DNA of 64,000 nt from Shewanella marinintestina (GTDB taxonomy: Bacteria; Pseudomonadota; Gammaproteobacteria; Enterobacterales; Shewanellaceae). The notes under the pieces are model-generated. The model saw nothing but the letters and a program-made list of their open reading frames with translations, did no database searches and had not been told where the DNA came from. Location: NCBI RefSeq assembly GCF_023283845.1, contig NZ_JAKILC010000003.1, positions 186,001-250,000 on the forward strand, read 5' to 3'. Below are positions 62,745 to 64,000 of this stretch, one piece after another. A program made the translations under genes and the position numbers. How positions within the stretch are numbered: position 1 is the stretch's first letter; every line of letters begins with the position of its first letter.

Positions 62745-63707
62745 TTACGGCTCATAGCAACCACTATTAGAACCACCTGGTCCAGCACAGGGGTTTATCC
62801 AATCTCCTGTAGCAAATACCGGTTCATTTCCATAGTCGAACTTGTAATTATTTGAGATATCTATTTGAACTCGATTACGATAGTAGTATCTGTACTTTGA
62901 ACCTTCATAGAAACGTTGATCCCACTCTGTTAGGGTTATATCGATATATTCTCCAGCCTTTATACCGCGAATAGCATCCTTAATTTTAATGCCTATATCG
63001 ATATTCTCTATGACCCACACCCCCTCAGGAATAACACTATCCAAGCCTGCAATGTAGTATTCATTTTCAATCAACTGATCAAGTGATTCATCTACCGAGT
63101 CTTGAATAAAATCAGGTTTAAAGATATTCACTAATGCTTCTAAAACTTCAGCAACAGCGCTATTGATTATTCCATTTCCGTCAACATCAAAATTAACCTG
63201 CATATGACCAATGTCACGGAGGTTATAAACTCTGCCAGTTATAACATCGTAATCAGCCGAAAACCTTAGTTCAGATGTATTAACCTTCCCATATAGAGTA
63301 AATAACGTAAACTCTACTTTCACTTCAGAAGAAAAATTAAATCCACTTACCTCAGTTGTGATAACACCATCTCCACTTGTTATTATTTTTGTTTTTAACG
63401 GCCCAACAAGCTTCGCATACTTTAATTCTCGAAAACGAAGAGTGGGTATATCATTGATTTCTTCTCTTGCTGCAGACTCAACATAATCAAATAGTTCACT
63501 ATTTATCGAGTTGAAAGCAGATTTGACTTCATTATGTAAAGGTTTTCCCGCCAGACTATTATTTATGACTATGCTTCTCCATGATCCCGAAGATTTATAA
63601 CTTAGCTCTGTAAGGTGATCTGTTCTACTTACGTAGGTAGGGTAATAAGCTGATGCAGAAAAAGAACAAAATAAAAAAATAACATTAAATTTTTCATAAA
63701 CATCCAT
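62745..63707 (-). CDS. Unknown exported protein
   Basis: Not recognised. The 320-residue product has a signal peptide (VIFLFCSFSASA, cleavage near residue 20) and a beta-rich body (VEFTLFTLYGKVNTSELRFS, YDVITGRVYNLRDIGHMQVN) with a Ser/Gly/Cys-rich end (NPCAGPGGSNSGCYEP). No membrane helix after the signal. It lies upstream of the small lipoprotein gene on the same strand. Confidence 0.7.
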   Translation of the reverse strand: MDVYEKFNVIFLFCSFSASAYYPTYVSRTDHLTELSYKSSGSWRSIVINNSLAGKPLHNEVKSAFNSINSELFDYVESAAREEINDIPTLRFRELKYAKLVGPLKTKIITSGDGVITTEVSGFNFSSEVKVEFTLFTLYGKVNTSELRFSADYDVITGRVYNLRDIGHMQVNFDVDGNGIINSAVAEVLEALVNIFKPDFIQDSVDESLDQLIENEYYIAGLDSVIPEGVWVIENIDIGIKIKDAIRGIKAGEYIDITLTEWDQRFYEGSKYRYYYRNRVQIDISNNYKFDYGNEPVFATGDWINPCAGPGGSNSGCYEP

Positions 63708-64000
63708 ATTTAAGTTCCATAATTTAGAGATTAATAAAAAAGTAATTGTTAAATCTTGTCAATGATTAATAAACGCTCGATACAACATGTATCAAGTGTG
63801 ATAAAATGTTGCCATTTAGTTTCCATAGCAACCCTCTACTTTATTGGCCTGAACAATATTTAGACACAGCGCACGTATCCAGATTGTTAAATATTTGTAT
63901 ATTTCATCGGCTAATAGTTTTTAAGACCACCTTGTCAAATAATTAACAACCTTCAGTAAAGAGTATGCTAATACCTTAGAAATTTTGATAATTGTCAGCT
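63708..64000. other. Right-edge intergenic sequence
   Basis: About 290 nt, AT-rich, no supported frame or hairpin. It contains the upstream region of the exported-protein gene. Confidence 0.5.

Noticed and set aside
1..64000. CRISPR arrays and complete insertion sequences
   Set aside because: No regularly spaced repeats and no intact transposase reading frame were seen.

Overview
The window reads as gammaproteobacterial chromosome, almost certainly Shewanella. The evidence is the order der-bamB-yfgM-hisS-ispG-rodZ-pilW-rlmN, the bamE / rnfH-ratA / smpB-ssrA block, a tmRNA tag ending in ALAA, a tetraheme flavocytochrome c, and a precursor/methyltransferase pair matching the split borosin SonA/SonM of Shewanella oneidensis. 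No database search was run; all assignments come from reading motifs and gene order.

Core part (1-25977). On the minus strand lies a housekeeping run: der (cut by the left edge), bamB, yfgM, hisS, ispG, rodZ, pilW and rlmN, with hairpin terminators isolating ispG from hisS and bamB from der. A CNNM/CorC-type membrane protein and a 5'-nucleotidase without a signal peptide follow on the plus strand. Next come two tandem GNAT acetyltransferases, two small proteins (NrfJ-like and DUF3820), a ParA ATPase with a small basic partner preceded by iteron-like repeats, an MtfA-type metallopeptidase, an NTF2-like exported protein and malate synthase A. After a 1.4-kb stretch without genes comes the minus-strand cluster sonM-sonA-TPR/GGDEF, a RiPP (backbone N-methylated peptide) locus whose precursor gene lies 4 nt from a diguanylate cyclase gene. 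bamE, rnfH-ratA, smpB and ssrA close the conserved part.

Island part (25978 to the right edge). A P4-type tyrosine integrase sits directly behind ssrA, the usual sign of an element integrated into the tmRNA 3' end; no second copy of the ssrA end was seen, so the far boundary is outside the window or lost. The island carries: (a) a minus-strand HNH nuclease / unknown / minimal nucleotidyltransferase run and a HEPN-like protein, with an integron attC site of VCR type between the last two; (b) an RHS polymorphic-toxin locus split into two separately exported proteins, plus a probable immunity gene; (c) a complete tad/flp pilus operon (flp, tadV, rcpC, rcpA, rcpB-like, tadZ, A, B, C, D, E, F, G, OmpA-like); (d) a periplasmic tetraheme flavin reductase lacking two fumarate-binding residues, preceded by an unlisted 58-aa membrane protein and flanked by two LysR regulators; (e) a membrane diguanylate cyclase, a broken or oddly started XRE gene and a Fur-box-preceded TonB receptor operon; (f) a module of XRE, tiny overlapping membrane ORFs, AlpA, RadC, an orphan CbeA/YeeU-type antitoxin, DUF2787, and two exported proteins.

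Most interesting: the borosin-cyclase operon, the flavin reductase with altered substrate pocket, the cassette-borne HNH/NTase/HEPN group, and the two-polypeptide RHS toxin.
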